Part shown: positions 48,277 through 57,602 of the stretch, piece by piece | How the letters are laid out: each line of letters begins with the position of its first letter | How positions within the stretch are numbered: position 1 is the first letter of the stretch | NCBI GenBank assembly: GCA_006503475.1 | Contig: RSEH01000013.1 | Location: forward strand, 62,001 to 126,000 | DNA length: 64,000 nucleotides | From: Stentor roeselii | Taxonomy: Eukaryota; Ciliophora; Heterotrichea; Heterotrichida; Stentoridae | Direction of reading: 5' to 3' | The notes under the pieces: generated by a model | The model's input: only the letters and a program-made list of their open reading frames with translations | Database searches by the model: none | Told to the model about the DNA's origin: nothing | Position numbers and translations under genes: made by a program

Positions 48277-49959
48277 ATGTCGGATCAAGGTAGCCTTCTT
48301 ATCTTGCTAACTGAAAAGATTCAACCAGAAAGTCGAAACATTCCCCAACTCCGTTCACTAGTCGAAACCTATCAAAGCGAAGACGTGCGAACTCTCTTCA
48401 CCCGTTTAAAATCAGGAAACGAGCCAAACGATTCCTTCAGTCTTCTTTCCACAAACTTCATCCTGCGTGCTGAAGACTCTCAAGAAATCGTAGGTTACGA
48501 AGTGACATCAATGGTAGTAGACAGTTTCCTTCAACTTTGTTATATAAACTCTTTAAACCCCAGTCAATACCTTCATCACCTGACCTCAGTTCTAATCCGA
48601 GAGCTTCTTTCAACAGACAACATCGAAGAAGTCTTTAACTACGGTCGTCTAGCCCTGAAGCTTCGAAGTGAAAGACTTGACATAACAACAATCGAGCACG
48701 CTTTGGACATCGCTTACAGTCCTCTCATATTCGACTTGGCAATGGGGACTGAAAAAGAAAAAATCCAAGAAGCGCTGAAAGCGCTGATCAAGGCGAAAGA
48801 ATTAAAACTTGACTCGACTGGCGCCCAACATGCGATCATTGAAAACGCCTTGAGCTGGGTAGAGGACAATGAAGACTTTTATAATATTAAGTCTGCCTCG
48901 GGGCAAAGGGTTGACCCTGATAGAAACTCGACTCAGGTCATTTTGGGACTTCTGCTTAAATTGGAACTTAATGGAGAGGAGTTTGTGGAAAGACTCAATA
49001 TTTTGAAGGATAAATATGGGATTGCAGAAGTTGTCAATCTTTATAATGGGGATGCTTATGATTCTGATGTGGTTGAAAAGGATAATGGACCTTTGCAAGG
49101 GGAAATACAGAGTAGGGCTTCTATTGAGATTATTGGAGAAGCTTTTAAACTTTCTTCGACTGATGATAAGTCTGTTGAAACTCGACTTTATAGAGCGAAA
49201 ATTAAAGCCACTGGGAAAGAAATTTGTGTTAAGAAGATTAGTGTGAAAGAAAGGAATATTTTACAGAAGTTTAATCCAGAAGTTGTGACTCTTAGGCAAT
49301 TGTCGGGAAAACAGGAATGCTTTTTGACATTTTATGGGTCGTTTATTGAAGATAGGGAACTTTTTATCTTAATGGAATTCGTTGAAAAAAGTTTGATGGA
49401 TGTAATGACCACTGGGAGGCTAACTGAACTTCAACAACTTGACATTACAAAAAAGCTTTTAGATGGTTTTTCTTTTTTATCGAATAGCAGGATTTATCAT
49501 CGAGATATCAAGCCACATAATATCATGCTTACTGATAACCTAGTTCCGAAGATTATTGACTTTGGCATCAGTGTTTATGAGTTGAACCCTAGTCTTTCTA
49601 GTATCACTCAACATGCAACTAATGCTCTCTTTGTCCAAGGTACTCTTGGGTATATGTCTCCTGAGCAGAAAATCGCTTATAATCACTATAAACAGACTAA
49701 AACTATTATCAAGTACGGTTTGCTTAAATCAGATGTTTTTTCTTTGGGGATCACCTTTTTTCAGATGGTTACAGGAAAGGATGTATCGATGTATGAGGAA
49801 ATCAATAATAATGATAAACTTTTGAGAGAGGTTAATTTGCTTCCTGATAAGATGAAAAATATTATCATCGACATGGTTAATAAAGATCCTGAGAAGAGAA
49901 AGACTTTTGTTGAACTAGCATCAAAATCAAGAGGAACAACGATAACCTTTATTAATTAG
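48277..49959 (+). CDS. Protein kinase, tandem copy 2, with new N-terminal region
   Basis: 560 residues, a paralogue of the gene just upstream on the same strand. Residues 1-225 are the shared helical region (NFILRAE, IKAKELKL, IENALSWVE); residues ~285-550 are the kinase domain. Unlike copy 1, the catalytic loop is canonical: YHRDIKPHN, IDFGIS, and a GTLGYMSPEQ activation end. The ATP Lys is probably in EICVKKIS. Gly loop is weak. The activation segment has an insert (ITQHATNALFVQ). The front of the gene is C/A-rich, the back G/T-rich, while copy 1 is AT-rich throughout, so the two have drifted under different base pressure. The N-terminal region is not a domain I know; it may be a ciliate-specific scaffold or regulatory helix bundle. 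Confidence 0.85.
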   Translation: MSDQGSLLILLTEKIQPESRNIPQLRSLVETYQSEDVRTLFTRLKSGNEPNDSFSLLSTNFILRAEDSQEIVGYEVTSMVVDSFLQLCYINSLNPSQYLHHLTSVLIRELLSTDNIEEVFNYGRLALKLRSERLDITTIEHALDIAYSPLIFDLAMGTEKEKIQEALKALIKAKELKLDSTGAQHAIIENALSWVEDNEDFYNIKSASGQRVDPDRNSTQVILGLLLKLELNGEEFVERLNILKDKYGIAEVVNLYNGDAYDSDVVEKDNGPLQGEIQSRASIEIIGEAFKLSSTDDKSVETRLYRAKIKATGKEICVKKISVKERNILQKFNPEVVTLRQLSGKQECFLTFYGSFIEDRELFILMEFVEKSLMDVMTTGRLTELQQLDITKKLLDGFSFLSNSRIYHRDIKPHNIMLTDNLVPKIIDFGISVYELNPSLSSITQHATNALFVQGTLGYMSPEQKIAYNHYKQTKTIIKYGLLKSDVFSLGITFFQMVTGKDVSMYEEINNNDKLLREVNLLPDKMKNIIIDMVNKDPEKRKTFVELASKSRGTTITFIN

Positions 49960-50078
49960 ATTAAGGATTTCCAAATAAACCTAAAATCCTCCTAAACCAA
50001 AAATCCCATTAAACTCAAAGTAACAAAACCAAAAAAAAATCCACTCCCATCCTCATCAACCTAACCATAATAAATAAA

Positions 50079-51617
50079 TTACCAAGCCCTTCCATCCACA
50101 ACCTTTCCATAAATCTCAACACAACTAATCCCAATATTCGAAGTTCCAGAAACATTATCGCCAACACAAACAATCCTAAAGAACCTGAACCCTCCAGCAG
50201 GACTGAGGGCCCAAGTGCTAGTTCCAGCTCTTCTAACCAATAAATTTCTTTCCATTTCCATATTCCTATCAACCTCTTTATTCCCAGTGAAATGAATTCT
50301 TTTATCAACGACTTTCCACCTGGTCCTATCAACACTAGCTTCAACTTTCCAATTAAAAAAGGCATAAGAAGTATTAACCGAGTTTCTAATCGAATAAGCC
50401 GCAAGTTCAAAAAGTCTTTCAGGCCCAAGGTCGATTCCTATGAAAGCAGGCTGGTCTTTTCCAGTCCTCAAAGAATTTCCAGTCCTTCCAACGAAATCCT
50501 CGAGTTTTCCAAAGCTGAGACTTGAAGCAAAGACCCTGACCTGCCCAGTTAAATGCGGATTTTGCCATTTTTCACTGCATCCTTGAGTGGCCAGGTAGAA
50601 TAAAAGACCATTTTGGTCGAAGTCTGACTGGTATCTGAACTCGTCTTGAATGGAATGGTCTTGACTTGAAATTTGGGTTTTGATGATATTTTTTAAGGAT
50701 TTTTTTGAGTTTTTTTCAGGGTGGAGGTCTCGATTTTGAAGACTTGGAGTGGATTTGTTTGGAAAGAACTTGGTTAAGGACTTTCTGGGAAGTGTCTCGA
50801 TTTTGTAGATGAAGGATGTCGACTCGTGACGGGATAACTGGGCTGAGAGACCTTCTAGGATCAGGTCTTTTGCTTGAGATAGAAATGAAGAATTCGCTGC
50901 TGATAGTAAGTCTGAGTGGCTTAAGTGAGACCAACGGACTTTTGAGAGGAGGGAGGAAATTGATGCTTCGGTTAAAGTTTCATTTGATTGTGATTTAAAA
51001 GATAGGTAGGATAATACGAAGTTGTAAACTGATGACTCGTGGTTTATGCTTAGGTCGTCTGATGATAGAATTGATGTTATTATCTCGATGGGGAGGGTGA
51101 GAAGATCTTTTTTTAGTTCAGGGTCACTACAAAAAGTTTCAAAATATTGAGTAATCATATTAGAGCAAGTCAAAACCAAACTCTCAGAAGAAAGCGAAAT
51201 ACCTTCCTTTAAAATCTTAACCCCATTCTCAATCCCTAAAACATCCACCACAATAAACTTCTCAGCAACATTTTGCAAAGCATAAACCTTCAACTCAATC
51301 GAAAGTGCTAAAAAAGTAAAAACCGATTCCAAGTCAAGAAATTCAACAATCAAATTTTCATCAAGTCCTCCATACAAATAATTCAAAAACTGTTTAAAAA
51401 CTTCAGAAACACTTTTAGAGCTTAAAGGCGAACTTTTAATCTGAGGCAACAAGACTATTCCCTCAGAATGTTCTTTAAAGTACTCAAAAAAGTAAATCGA
51501 ATTACTTGCCAAAACAACTTTATGCGCAGGTATAACCAAATCTCCAACTTTTACCTGACAATCCGCTAAGAATTCATTAAAAGCAAACTGAAGGTACCCA
51601 TTTTGCAGGTTATTCAT
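50079..51617 (-). CDS. BTB-BACK protein with C-terminal discoidin-like domain
   Basis: About 512 residues from MNNLQNGYLQFAFNEF; the frame opens 4 codons earlier but the nearest ATG choice keeps a 42-bp gap to the divergent NEK gene. Residues ~10-115 are a BTB/POZ domain (DCQVKVGDLVIPAHKVVLAS, then a typical 'Y..Y.GGLDENLI' end). Residues ~120-245 are a BACK helix set. Residues ~375-510 look like an F5/8C-discoidin/SUN-type jelly roll (GCSEKWQNPHLTGQVRV ... FRIVCVGDN). The order BTB-BACK-F5/8C is as in BTBD9. Such proteins act as substrate adaptors for Cullin-3 ubiquitin ligases. A stretch of >100 bp downstream of the stop is A/C-rich and G-poor. Function as Cul3 adaptor is inferred from the family. 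Confidence 0.9.
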   Translation of the reverse strand: MNNLQNGYLQFAFNEFLADCQVKVGDLVIPAHKVVLASNSIYFFEYFKEHSEGIVLLPQIKSSPLSSKSVSEVFKQFLNYLYGGLDENLIVEFLDLESVFTFLALSIELKVYALQNVAEKFIVVDVLGIENGVKILKEGISLSSESLVLTCSNMITQYFETFCSDPELKKDLLTLPIEIITSILSSDDLSINHESSVYNFVLSYLSFKSQSNETLTEASISSLLSKVRWSHLSHSDLLSAANSSFLSQAKDLILEGLSAQLSRHESTSFIYKIETLPRKSLTKFFPNKSTPSLQNRDLHPEKNSKKSLKNIIKTQISSQDHSIQDEFRYQSDFDQNGLLFYLATQGCSEKWQNPHLTGQVRVFASSLSFGKLEDFVGRTGNSLRTGKDQPAFIGIDLGPERLFELAAYSIRNSVNTSYAFFNWKVEASVDRTRWKVVDKRIHFTGNKEVDRNMEMERNLLVRRAGTSTWALSPAGGFRFFRIVCVGDNVSGTSNIGISCVEIYGKVVDGRAW

Positions 51618-51659
51618 ATTTCCTATCAAAAATCTAAATTTTCAACGACTTTCTTAAAA

Positions 51660-52898
51660 ATGTCTCTTCAAGATTTTGAATTTCATGAAAAACTAGGCGA
51701 AGGAGCTTTTTCGACTGTTTTTCGAGTGACCCGAAAGGCAGACAGTTTAGTCTACGCTTTAAAGCAGGTGAAATTATCAGGTCTTTCAAGGAAAGAGAAA
51801 GAAAACGCTTTAAACGAAATTCGAATCCTGGCGTCATTCGACCATCCGAACATAATTTCATTCAAAGAGGCTTTTTTAGATGAGAAGTCTTCAACTCTTT
51901 GCATTGTGATGGAACTTGCAGTGGGAGGCGACTTGTTAAAGATTATTGCAAAGCATAGAAAAGATCGAACTCGAGTCCCTGAAAATGTTGTTTGGGATAT
52001 TTTGAAGGGAAGCCTTAATGGGTTAAGTGTTCTTCACTCGTCAAAGATTCTTCATCGTGACTTAAAAAGCGCGAATATCTTTCTTGACTTGAATGGAAAC
52101 CCGAAGTTAGGAGACTTAAATGTTTCAAAAGTGGTCAAACAAGGACTTGCTTATACACAGACTGGAACACCTTATTATGCAAGTCCGGAGATTTGGAAAG
52201 ATCAACCTTATAATTCGGCTTCTGATATCTGGTCACTTGGGTGTGTTGTTTATGAACTTGCTAGTTTGAATCCACCTTTTAACGGAAAGGATATGAGTGC
52301 GCTTTGTAGGAATGTGGTTAGAGGAATTTTTACTGATGTTCCTGGGTACTCAAAAGAACTAAACAAAACTATCAGAAGCATGTTACAAGTAACTCCAACC
52401 CTACGACCATCAGCAAAAGACTTACTCCTCGTTCCCTCAGTCGGGACTCGTCATTCCCTGGACCTTTCCAAATGCGAGTTATTAAAAACGATAGTTTTCG
52501 ACAACCGAGTATCAACCTTAAGAAGTCGTCTTCCTCAATCCCAATACAAGCGAAAGCTTTCAGCAGACGACTTCAAAGAAAACCTTCCAGTAATAGAAGA
52601 AACCGACGAGAAGCCTCAAAACCATTCAACCGAAAAGCCAATTATCCGTCTTCCAAAAATCCCTCTTTCCAAGCCCCTTCCTCCGAAATACCCTCCGACG
52701 TCTCCATCCTCTCCAAAGAAGCAAGCTTTATCACCACTGATATCAAACCACAGCAAATGTCCAATAATCCGCCGAATAGGTTCTCTAGTAATCGAGCCGA
52801 AACGTTATCACAGTCCACAACTTCCAATCCTTGACCGTATCGCAAGTCTTAATTTAATCGAACAGCCTTATTCGGCTGCTCCTAAATGGTGGGGGTAG
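51660..52898 (+). CDS. NEK-family protein kinase
   Basis: About 412 residues from MSLQDFEFHEKLGEGAFSTV; earlier in-frame Met codons overlap the divergent BTB gene. The kinase domain spans ~7-265: Gly loop GEGAFSTVF, Lys in YALKQVK, HRDLKSANIF, GTPYYASPEIW and DIWSLGCVVYELA. The metal site reads GDLNVSK where most kinases have DFG; DLN is found in a known set of NEKs, and the Asp is kept, so it should be active. The tail is basic, Pro- and Ser-rich. NEKs control cilia, centrioles and cell-cycle entry; ciliates have many. Its stop (TAG at 52896-52898) abuts the stop of the convergent gene with no base between. Confidence 0.92.
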   Translation: MSLQDFEFHEKLGEGAFSTVFRVTRKADSLVYALKQVKLSGLSRKEKENALNEIRILASFDHPNIISFKEAFLDEKSSTLCIVMELAVGGDLLKIIAKHRKDRTRVPENVVWDILKGSLNGLSVLHSSKILHRDLKSANIFLDLNGNPKLGDLNVSKVVKQGLAYTQTGTPYYASPEIWKDQPYNSASDIWSLGCVVYELASLNPPFNGKDMSALCRNVVRGIFTDVPGYSKELNKTIRSMLQVTPTLRPSAKDLLLVPSVGTRHSLDLSKCELLKTIVFDNRVSTLRSRLPQSQYKRKLSADDFKENLPVIEETDEKPQNHSTEKPIIRLPKIPLSKPLPPKYPPTSPSSPKKQALSPLISNHSKCPIIRRIGSLVIEPKRYHSPQLPILDRIASLNLIEQPYSAAPKWWG

Positions 52899-54182
52899 TT
52901 AATCATTTTTAGTAAGTTTAATGTTTAGATGGTCTTTGTAGCAACTCGCGATTTCCTCTGGGGAAAGAGACGAGTCTGGCAAGAAGAAGGTTTCGAGACC
53001 CAGCCGAAGAGCTTTTGTGATTCTTTTGTTGAAGTCTTCTGGACTTGCTTCGATTTTTTGACTTTCGAGGTATTCTCGGATTATTCGGTTGCAGAGTCGG
53101 AAGAGCTTTAAACAACTGTCGATTGAACCGCTGTTACCGATCTCGTCGATTATTTGAATGGATATTGCCGCGTCGTGAGAACTCCAGTCGAAGTCAGCTG
53201 GACGATGGGTTATGTTGTTTTGGTTTCTTTGAATTGTTTGGTCTATTGGACATTCTTGGGTTCTTGATGGGATTGATGAGGATTTTTCGTCGTTTTGGGT
53301 CGTTTCTATTGGACGGTGAAGGAGAAGGATTGGCTGGATTAGGGACTCGATTGAGGTATTTGATGGAGATTGGTAGACTGGGAACGACCCAGGCAGTCTC
53401 GTTCCAGTCGCTGATGTAATTTGACTCGCCGCCTTCAAATTCTGACCGGCATCTCCCACCTGCCTGACACACCCAGAAGACTTTTGCCTATGTCCAGGAA
53501 TAAAAACCGCAGATTTCGCACTACCAAAGAACCTTTCAATTAACCCATCACAATACTCCACATTTCCAAAAGAATTTTTCACCAACTCCTGTTTTTCCAA
53601 ATCTTCAAATATAGACTGAACAACGTTTTCCGAAGTAATCGGCACTTTTCCTAATTTCCTCGCTTTAGACATAATAACCCCATCAACTAAATTTTTCAAC
53701 TGAGCCTTGAGAGATTTAATCTTATAAGCTCTAATCGCAGGAATCAACAAAAAGGTTTTACTGAACTTTTCCAGACTTTCTGAATAAACTTCTTCAAAAA
53801 TCGTATTTTCCAATGATTTACTTGATTCTGCCACTTTTTGATTCTGGGTTTTTTGGAGGTAAAAAGGTTGGACAAGAGTTTCTAAGGAATTATTCGGAAC
53901 AATTCCTGAAAAAAGGTCAGGTCTCGATGTGTAAAGCTTGGAATTAGGAAAAGTGCCATATGCCAGTCCAATGTTGCAGCCTTTATCTAGCTCTGTACCT
54001 GCCCGGAATATGAAAAGTCCTCCTTTGGCGATAGTGTTTCGATCAATGCTGGAAAGAAGGACTGCTCCGAGACTAGAAGGGACTAAAGTGTTTTCATTGC
54101 AGATGATGAGGGTTATCGCGCTGATAGGAAGATGGGCTGTTTGGATCACGTTTCCGATGTAGTCGATGATTGCTATTGACAT
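52899..54182 (-). CDS. Unknown protein
   Basis: 427 residues. The first ~110 are beta-rich (MSIAIIDYIGNVIQTAHLPI, then 'GGLFIFRAG', 'IGLAYGTFPN'), the middle ~130-225 is helical, followed by a Ser/Thr/Pro-rich, probably disordered part, and a last helical ~90 residues with EASPEDFNKRITKALRLG and SLSPEEIASCYKDHLNI. No signal peptide, membrane helix or catalytic motif is visible, and I do not recognise the family. Two alternating-strand parts could be small domains of their own. The gene converges on the NEK gene without a single base between stops, and its start is 55 bp from the divergent multi-zinc gene. Confidence 0.7.
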   Translation of the reverse strand: MSIAIIDYIGNVIQTAHLPISAITLIICNENTLVPSSLGAVLLSSIDRNTIAKGGLFIFRAGTELDKGCNIGLAYGTFPNSKLYTSRPDLFSGIVPNNSLETLVQPFYLQKTQNQKVAESSKSLENTIFEEVYSESLEKFSKTFLLIPAIRAYKIKSLKAQLKNLVDGVIMSKARKLGKVPITSENVVQSIFEDLEKQELVKNSFGNVEYCDGLIERFFGSAKSAVFIPGHRQKSSGCVRQVGDAGQNLKAASQITSATGTRLPGSFPVYQSPSNTSIESLIQPILLLHRPIETTQNDEKSSSIPSRTQECPIDQTIQRNQNNITHRPADFDWSSHDAAISIQIIDEIGNSGSIDSCLKLFRLCNRIIREYLESQKIEASPEDFNKRITKALRLGLETFFLPDSSLSPEEIASCYKDHLNIKLTKND

Positions 54183-54237
54183 TTATTTTTATATTTGAAT
54201 TTCGACTATTTTTTAAGGATCTTGAGATTTTATAAAT

Positions 54238-55716
54238 ATGAGTTGTCCGCTTGTTTGTATGAAATGTTCTCAGCCTGGAACGATTTTTGCAAATTTGGCT
54301 GAATACCACTTGTACTGCATTATTTGTTATACCAAGGTCTTGAGAGATGGGGTATTTGTCGACTCTTGTAAACATTGCAAGGCGCAGATTCTGGTTATTG
54401 AGAAATTTTGTGAATTTTGTTGTAAGCTGAAATCTTCATTTCAATGCCCTGCATGTCAAAAGTTCCTTTGTGACTCGTGTTCTTTTAATGGATGTAAAAG
54501 TTGCTTTTATGTTAATCATCTTTGTTCTTCTTGTCAAGTCTTTTCAGAAGATGTTAGCCTTGCTCAATGTTCTCATCTTTTATGTCAAGAATGTAGTGAA
54601 GAACAGGAGGGACCTTGTGATATTTGCTTTGCTGAGAAGGTCTGTGAAAAATGCAATGAAGTTAAAGAAAGTACTCAAATTCTTAGTAATGGAATTAGTC
54701 TTTGTGATATTTGTAGAAAAAGTTCAGAGAAAAGTTTTAATGGAAATTTTAAGGAAGATAAATCGTTTGATGATGGGAAAAATTCATATGAAATACATAG
54801 AAATCACTCGTTTAATGGAGAAGTGCCTCAAAGTTGCTTTGGATGTGGAAAATATTCTATTTTGAAAAAAGGAAAATGTGAACATTCGAGATGTCAAGAG
54901 TGTTTAGATAAAGCTTGTTTGATTTGCAATTTGGATGATAATAAAAATAGAAATTATCGAAATAAACAAAAAAAAGAACCTTGCGTAATGTGTGATAAGT
55001 TGGAATTTTTATATCAATACTCTTGTCAGCATTATCGCTGTTCAGTTTGCTCAAAAAAACAGTGTAGCATTTGCTTTGGAGAAAAAAGTCAAGAGAGTCA
55101 TGATCAATATGTCAATAATACTAAGGATAAAAAGAATAAAAAAAATAACAAAAGCAAGGCAAATCAAAAAAATGCTGATACGTCGATTTTTAATCATAGC
55201 AGAAATTTCCTTAATACAAATTGTTCTACTTGTGATAAGGTCAATATTCAAGTGAATCATAATGGCTGCCAACATTTGCGCTGTTCTTCTTGCATCAATT
55301 TAATTTGTCAAATTTGTTTTCCCGACAAGTGCTCAAGTTGCAAAACTAAAAGAGATGATTTGATATTACATGATTGTGATTATCAAATATGTCCTGAATG
55401 TATAAGTTCAAGATGTCAGATTTGCAATCCTTTTGAAGAATGCTCAAATTGTTTCGAAAGGCAAGATGGTCAAAAGTTACTTTGTCATCATTATGTTTGT
55501 TATGAATGTTTTATTTTTGTTGAAGATGATAAATGCATTTTTCATCACGAAGAATTAACCCATTGTCAGAATCATAGAAATTGTAAGTTTATACAGAAAA
55601 ATGGATATATTTATAAAGAATGTTCTGGGCAAGAATTCTGCTTTGGTTGCAAGAATTTAATCAAAAAAAAGAGTGAAAGAAAAAAACACAAAAAATGCAA
55701 AAACTTACATAAATAG
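54238..55716 (+). CDS. Multi-zinc-knuckle Cys-rich protein, tandem copy 1
   Basis: 492 residues with about 70 cysteines. The chain is a string of knuckles of the type C-x2-C ... C-x-H-x2-C-x2-C ... C-x2-C, for example 'C.HLLCQECSEEQEGPCDIC', 'CEHSRCQECLDKACLIC', 'CQHYRCSVCSKKQCSIC', 'CQHLRCSSCINLICQIC' and 'CDYQICPECISSRCQIC'. Each unit resembles half a RING or a B-box/rubredoxin-type zinc knuckle; six or seven follow each other, separated by basic, Asn-rich linkers. No full canonical RING is certain. The last 165 residues match the next gene closely. A role as ubiquitin ligase or RNA/protein scaffold is possible, unproven. Confidence 0.8.
   Translation: MSCPLVCMKCSQPGTIFANLAEYHLYCIICYTKVLRDGVFVDSCKHCKAQILVIEKFCEFCCKLKSSFQCPACQKFLCDSCSFNGCKSCFYVNHLCSSCQVFSEDVSLAQCSHLLCQECSEEQEGPCDICFAEKVCEKCNEVKESTQILSNGISLCDICRKSSEKSFNGNFKEDKSFDDGKNSYEIHRNHSFNGEVPQSCFGCGKYSILKKGKCEHSRCQECLDKACLICNLDDNKNRNYRNKQKKEPCVMCDKLEFLYQYSCQHYRCSVCSKKQCSICFGEKSQESHDQYVNNTKDKKNKKNNKSKANQKNADTSIFNHSRNFLNTNCSTCDKVNIQVNHNGCQHLRCSSCINLICQICFPDKCSSCKTKRDDLILHDCDYQICPECISSRCQICNPFEECSNCFERQDGQKLLCHHYVCYECFIFVEDDKCIFHHEELTHCQNHRNCKFIQKNGYIYKECSGQEFCFGCKNLIKKKSERKKHKKCKNLHK
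55219..55525 (+). repeat. 95% identical patch shared with 56485-56791 (copy 1)
   Basis: 307 bp that align without gaps to 56485-56791, with about 15 differences by eye. Two stretches, one about 50 bp and one over 80 bp, are identical. Sequence on either side is also homologous but far less alike (~60-70%). Confidence 0.85.
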
Positions 55717-55842
55717 TTTGAAATATCTAAGTTAGGTTGTTAAAGTCGTAGCTAATTAAAGAAATGCATGAGAATCTAGTAATATTTTAAATTATGATTA
55801 AAAAAATGCTGAATATTAAATTTACAATAAGGTGATCAAAAT

Positions 55843-56973
55843 ATGAGTATATATATAGGAATGGAGTGCGAAAATTGTAAAGCAAAAGCAAAATTTTTCT
55901 GCAGGAGCTGTTCGAAAATAAAATACTTTTGTTCAAGCCACGCTATTCATCACAATAAAGAAAAATCTCATAATATAAACCAGATTGATGCTGACTTCCT
56001 TCAAAAATCTTTCAAGAAATCACTGGTGTTAAAAATCGAGAAATGTATTTCCCAAATAATATCTGAGACACAAAAAGTTATTTCAGCTCTTTTGAAAGTT
56101 TCTAAAGATACCATAACAAAACTTAAAGAAACCAATCAGAACTTAATAGATATTCAAACATTTAAGCCAATCCTCTTTGAAACAATGAAAATTGATATTC
56201 TTGTTGAAAATTCGAATAAACTCCTACAAGATGTAACCCCTGTCAATATAAAAAAGAATAAAAAAACTACTAACAATAATTTTAATACAGAACCTTGCAT
56301 AATCTGTGAAAAACTTGGATTTTTATCACAAAAGGGCTGTCATCATCTTCGCTGTAATACTTGCTTGCAACTTGAATGTGAAATTTGCCTAAAACACAAA
56401 AATCCAGGTAAAAATAATCTATCAAGAAAGAATCAAAACAAAATAAATCAAAAAAGAATTGATAACAAAAGTTTCTTACATATAAATTGTTCTACTTGTG
56501 ATAAAGTCAATATTCAAGTCAATTATAATGGCTGCCAACATTTGCGCTGTTATTCTTGCATCAATTTAACTTGTAAAATATGTTTTCCCGAAAAGTGCTC
56601 AAGTTGTAAAACTAAAAGAGATGATTTGATATTACATGATTGTGATTATCAAATATGCCTTGAATGTATAAGTTCAAGATGCCAGATTTGCAATCCTTTT
56701 GAAGAATGCTCAAATTGTTTCGAAAGGCAAGATGGTCAAAAGTTACTTTGTCATCATTATGTTTGTTATAATTGTTTTATATTTGTTGAAGCAGAAAGAT
56801 GTATTTTTCACAGTAAGAAATTAAGTCATTGTACTACTCATGATACTTGCAGGTTCATTGAACATAAGGGTTATATACTCAAAGAATGCTCTGCACAAGA
56901 ATTTTGTTTCGGTTGCAAGGAATTAATCAATAGACAAAGTGAGAAGAAAAAACATAAAAAGTGTAAAAAGTGA
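55843..56973 (+). CDS. B-box plus multi-zinc-knuckle protein, tandem copy 2
   Basis: 376 residues (or 372 if the Met at MECENCKAK is used). Residues ~5-45 are B-box-like: CENCKAK..FCRSCSKIKYFC and H-x2-H with a later H, the C2-C2-CH-HH spacing. A helical, coiled-coil-like stretch follows (~55-140), the TRIM-type order without a RING. From ~150 on come the same zinc knuckles as in the gene before: C..C......C.HLRC..C....C.IC three times, ending in an identical C-terminal region with 'FCFGC' and a Lys/His-rich tail. The two genes lie head to tail, 126 bp apart. TGA is the stop, which is uncommon here. The swapped N-termini suggest domain shuffling after duplication. Confidence 0.8.
   Translation: MSIYIGMECENCKAKAKFFCRSCSKIKYFCSSHAIHHNKEKSHNINQIDADFLQKSFKKSLVLKIEKCISQIISETQKVISALLKVSKDTITKLKETNQNLIDIQTFKPILFETMKIDILVENSNKLLQDVTPVNIKKNKKTTNNNFNTEPCIICEKLGFLSQKGCHHLRCNTCLQLECEICLKHKNPGKNNLSRKNQNKINQKRIDNKSFLHINCSTCDKVNIQVNYNGCQHLRCYSCINLTCKICFPEKCSSCKTKRDDLILHDCDYQICLECISSRCQICNPFEECSNCFERQDGQKLLCHHYVCYNCFIFVEAERCIFHSKKLSHCTTHDTCRFIEHKGYILKECSAQEFCFGCKELINRQSEKKKHKKCKK
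56485..56791 (+). repeat. 95% identical patch shared with 55219-55525 (copy 2)
   Basis: Partner of the block at 55219-55525; equal length, no gaps, about 15 substitutions, several of them silent. Confidence 0.85.
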
Positions 56974-57602
56974 ATGATTATATTCTCTTGGTTTAATAGT
57001 TTGAAATTAAGGTTAAAATACCCTAAAGTCATTTAAAAATCTTCATAGTTTGTATATTAAACAGTGAAATATGCATATTTGATTACAAATAAAATAAAGG
57101 CCTGACAAAATAAAAACCAAAATAAAAAAACCATTCAATTAACCTCACTACATAATAATAATCTCTCAAATGAAAAAGCCTTCACCAAATAATCCTAAAT
57201 ATCATCTAAAATAATCTAGAACTTATTTATTTTAACAAAACTTCAATTTTAATCCATCCTGCTAAACATGACAAAAAATTCAAAATCACCTCAATCAAAC
57301 CTCCAATCTAAAATCCCTCTAAAACCCCATTAAATCCTCCCACTCCAAAACACCCAAATCCCTAAAATTCCAACATTCCTCCACCATTCCCAAACTCTCC
57401 AAAAATCCTCTAAAAATCCTAAAAAATCCCTAAAAAATCATGGAAAATCCCAAACATCCATAATCCAATCCCCTAATCCTTCAAGAAAAAATCCCCTTTC
57501 AAAAACCCCCTCCAATCCCACTCCTTCAACCCGAGCCCATCTAAACCAATTCCACTAGAACTCTTATGAAATTTTAATGGTGAAAATCAACCAATTATAA
57601 TT
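56974..57602. other. Gene-free spacer with A/C-rich, G-poor half
   Basis: About 630 bp before the PCCA gene. The first ~100 bp are AT-rich. From ~57110 to ~57540 the + strand is made almost only of A, C and T with very few G, in short repeated words such as 'aaaaatcc' and 'ctaaaa'. No frame, RNA gene or palindrome is evident. A similar G-poor stretch stands before the EF-hand gene (~26190-26365). Confidence 0.6.
57596..57602 (+). promoter_or_regulatory. TATAATT box touching the start codon
   Basis: TATAATT stands directly against the ATG of the PCCA gene, as at 4312 and 46265. Possible initiator or TATA-like element; inferred. Confidence 0.3.

Noticed and set aside
51603-51659. Longer NEK start with 19 extra residues.
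   Set aside because: It would need a non-consensus start and overlap the divergent BTB gene; MSLQDFEFHEKLGEG is the usual kinase beginning.
52082-52130. Loss of DFG in the NEK kinase (DLN).
   Set aside because: DLN is a known variant in a group of NEK kinases and keeps the metal-binding Asp, so it is not evidence for a dead kinase.
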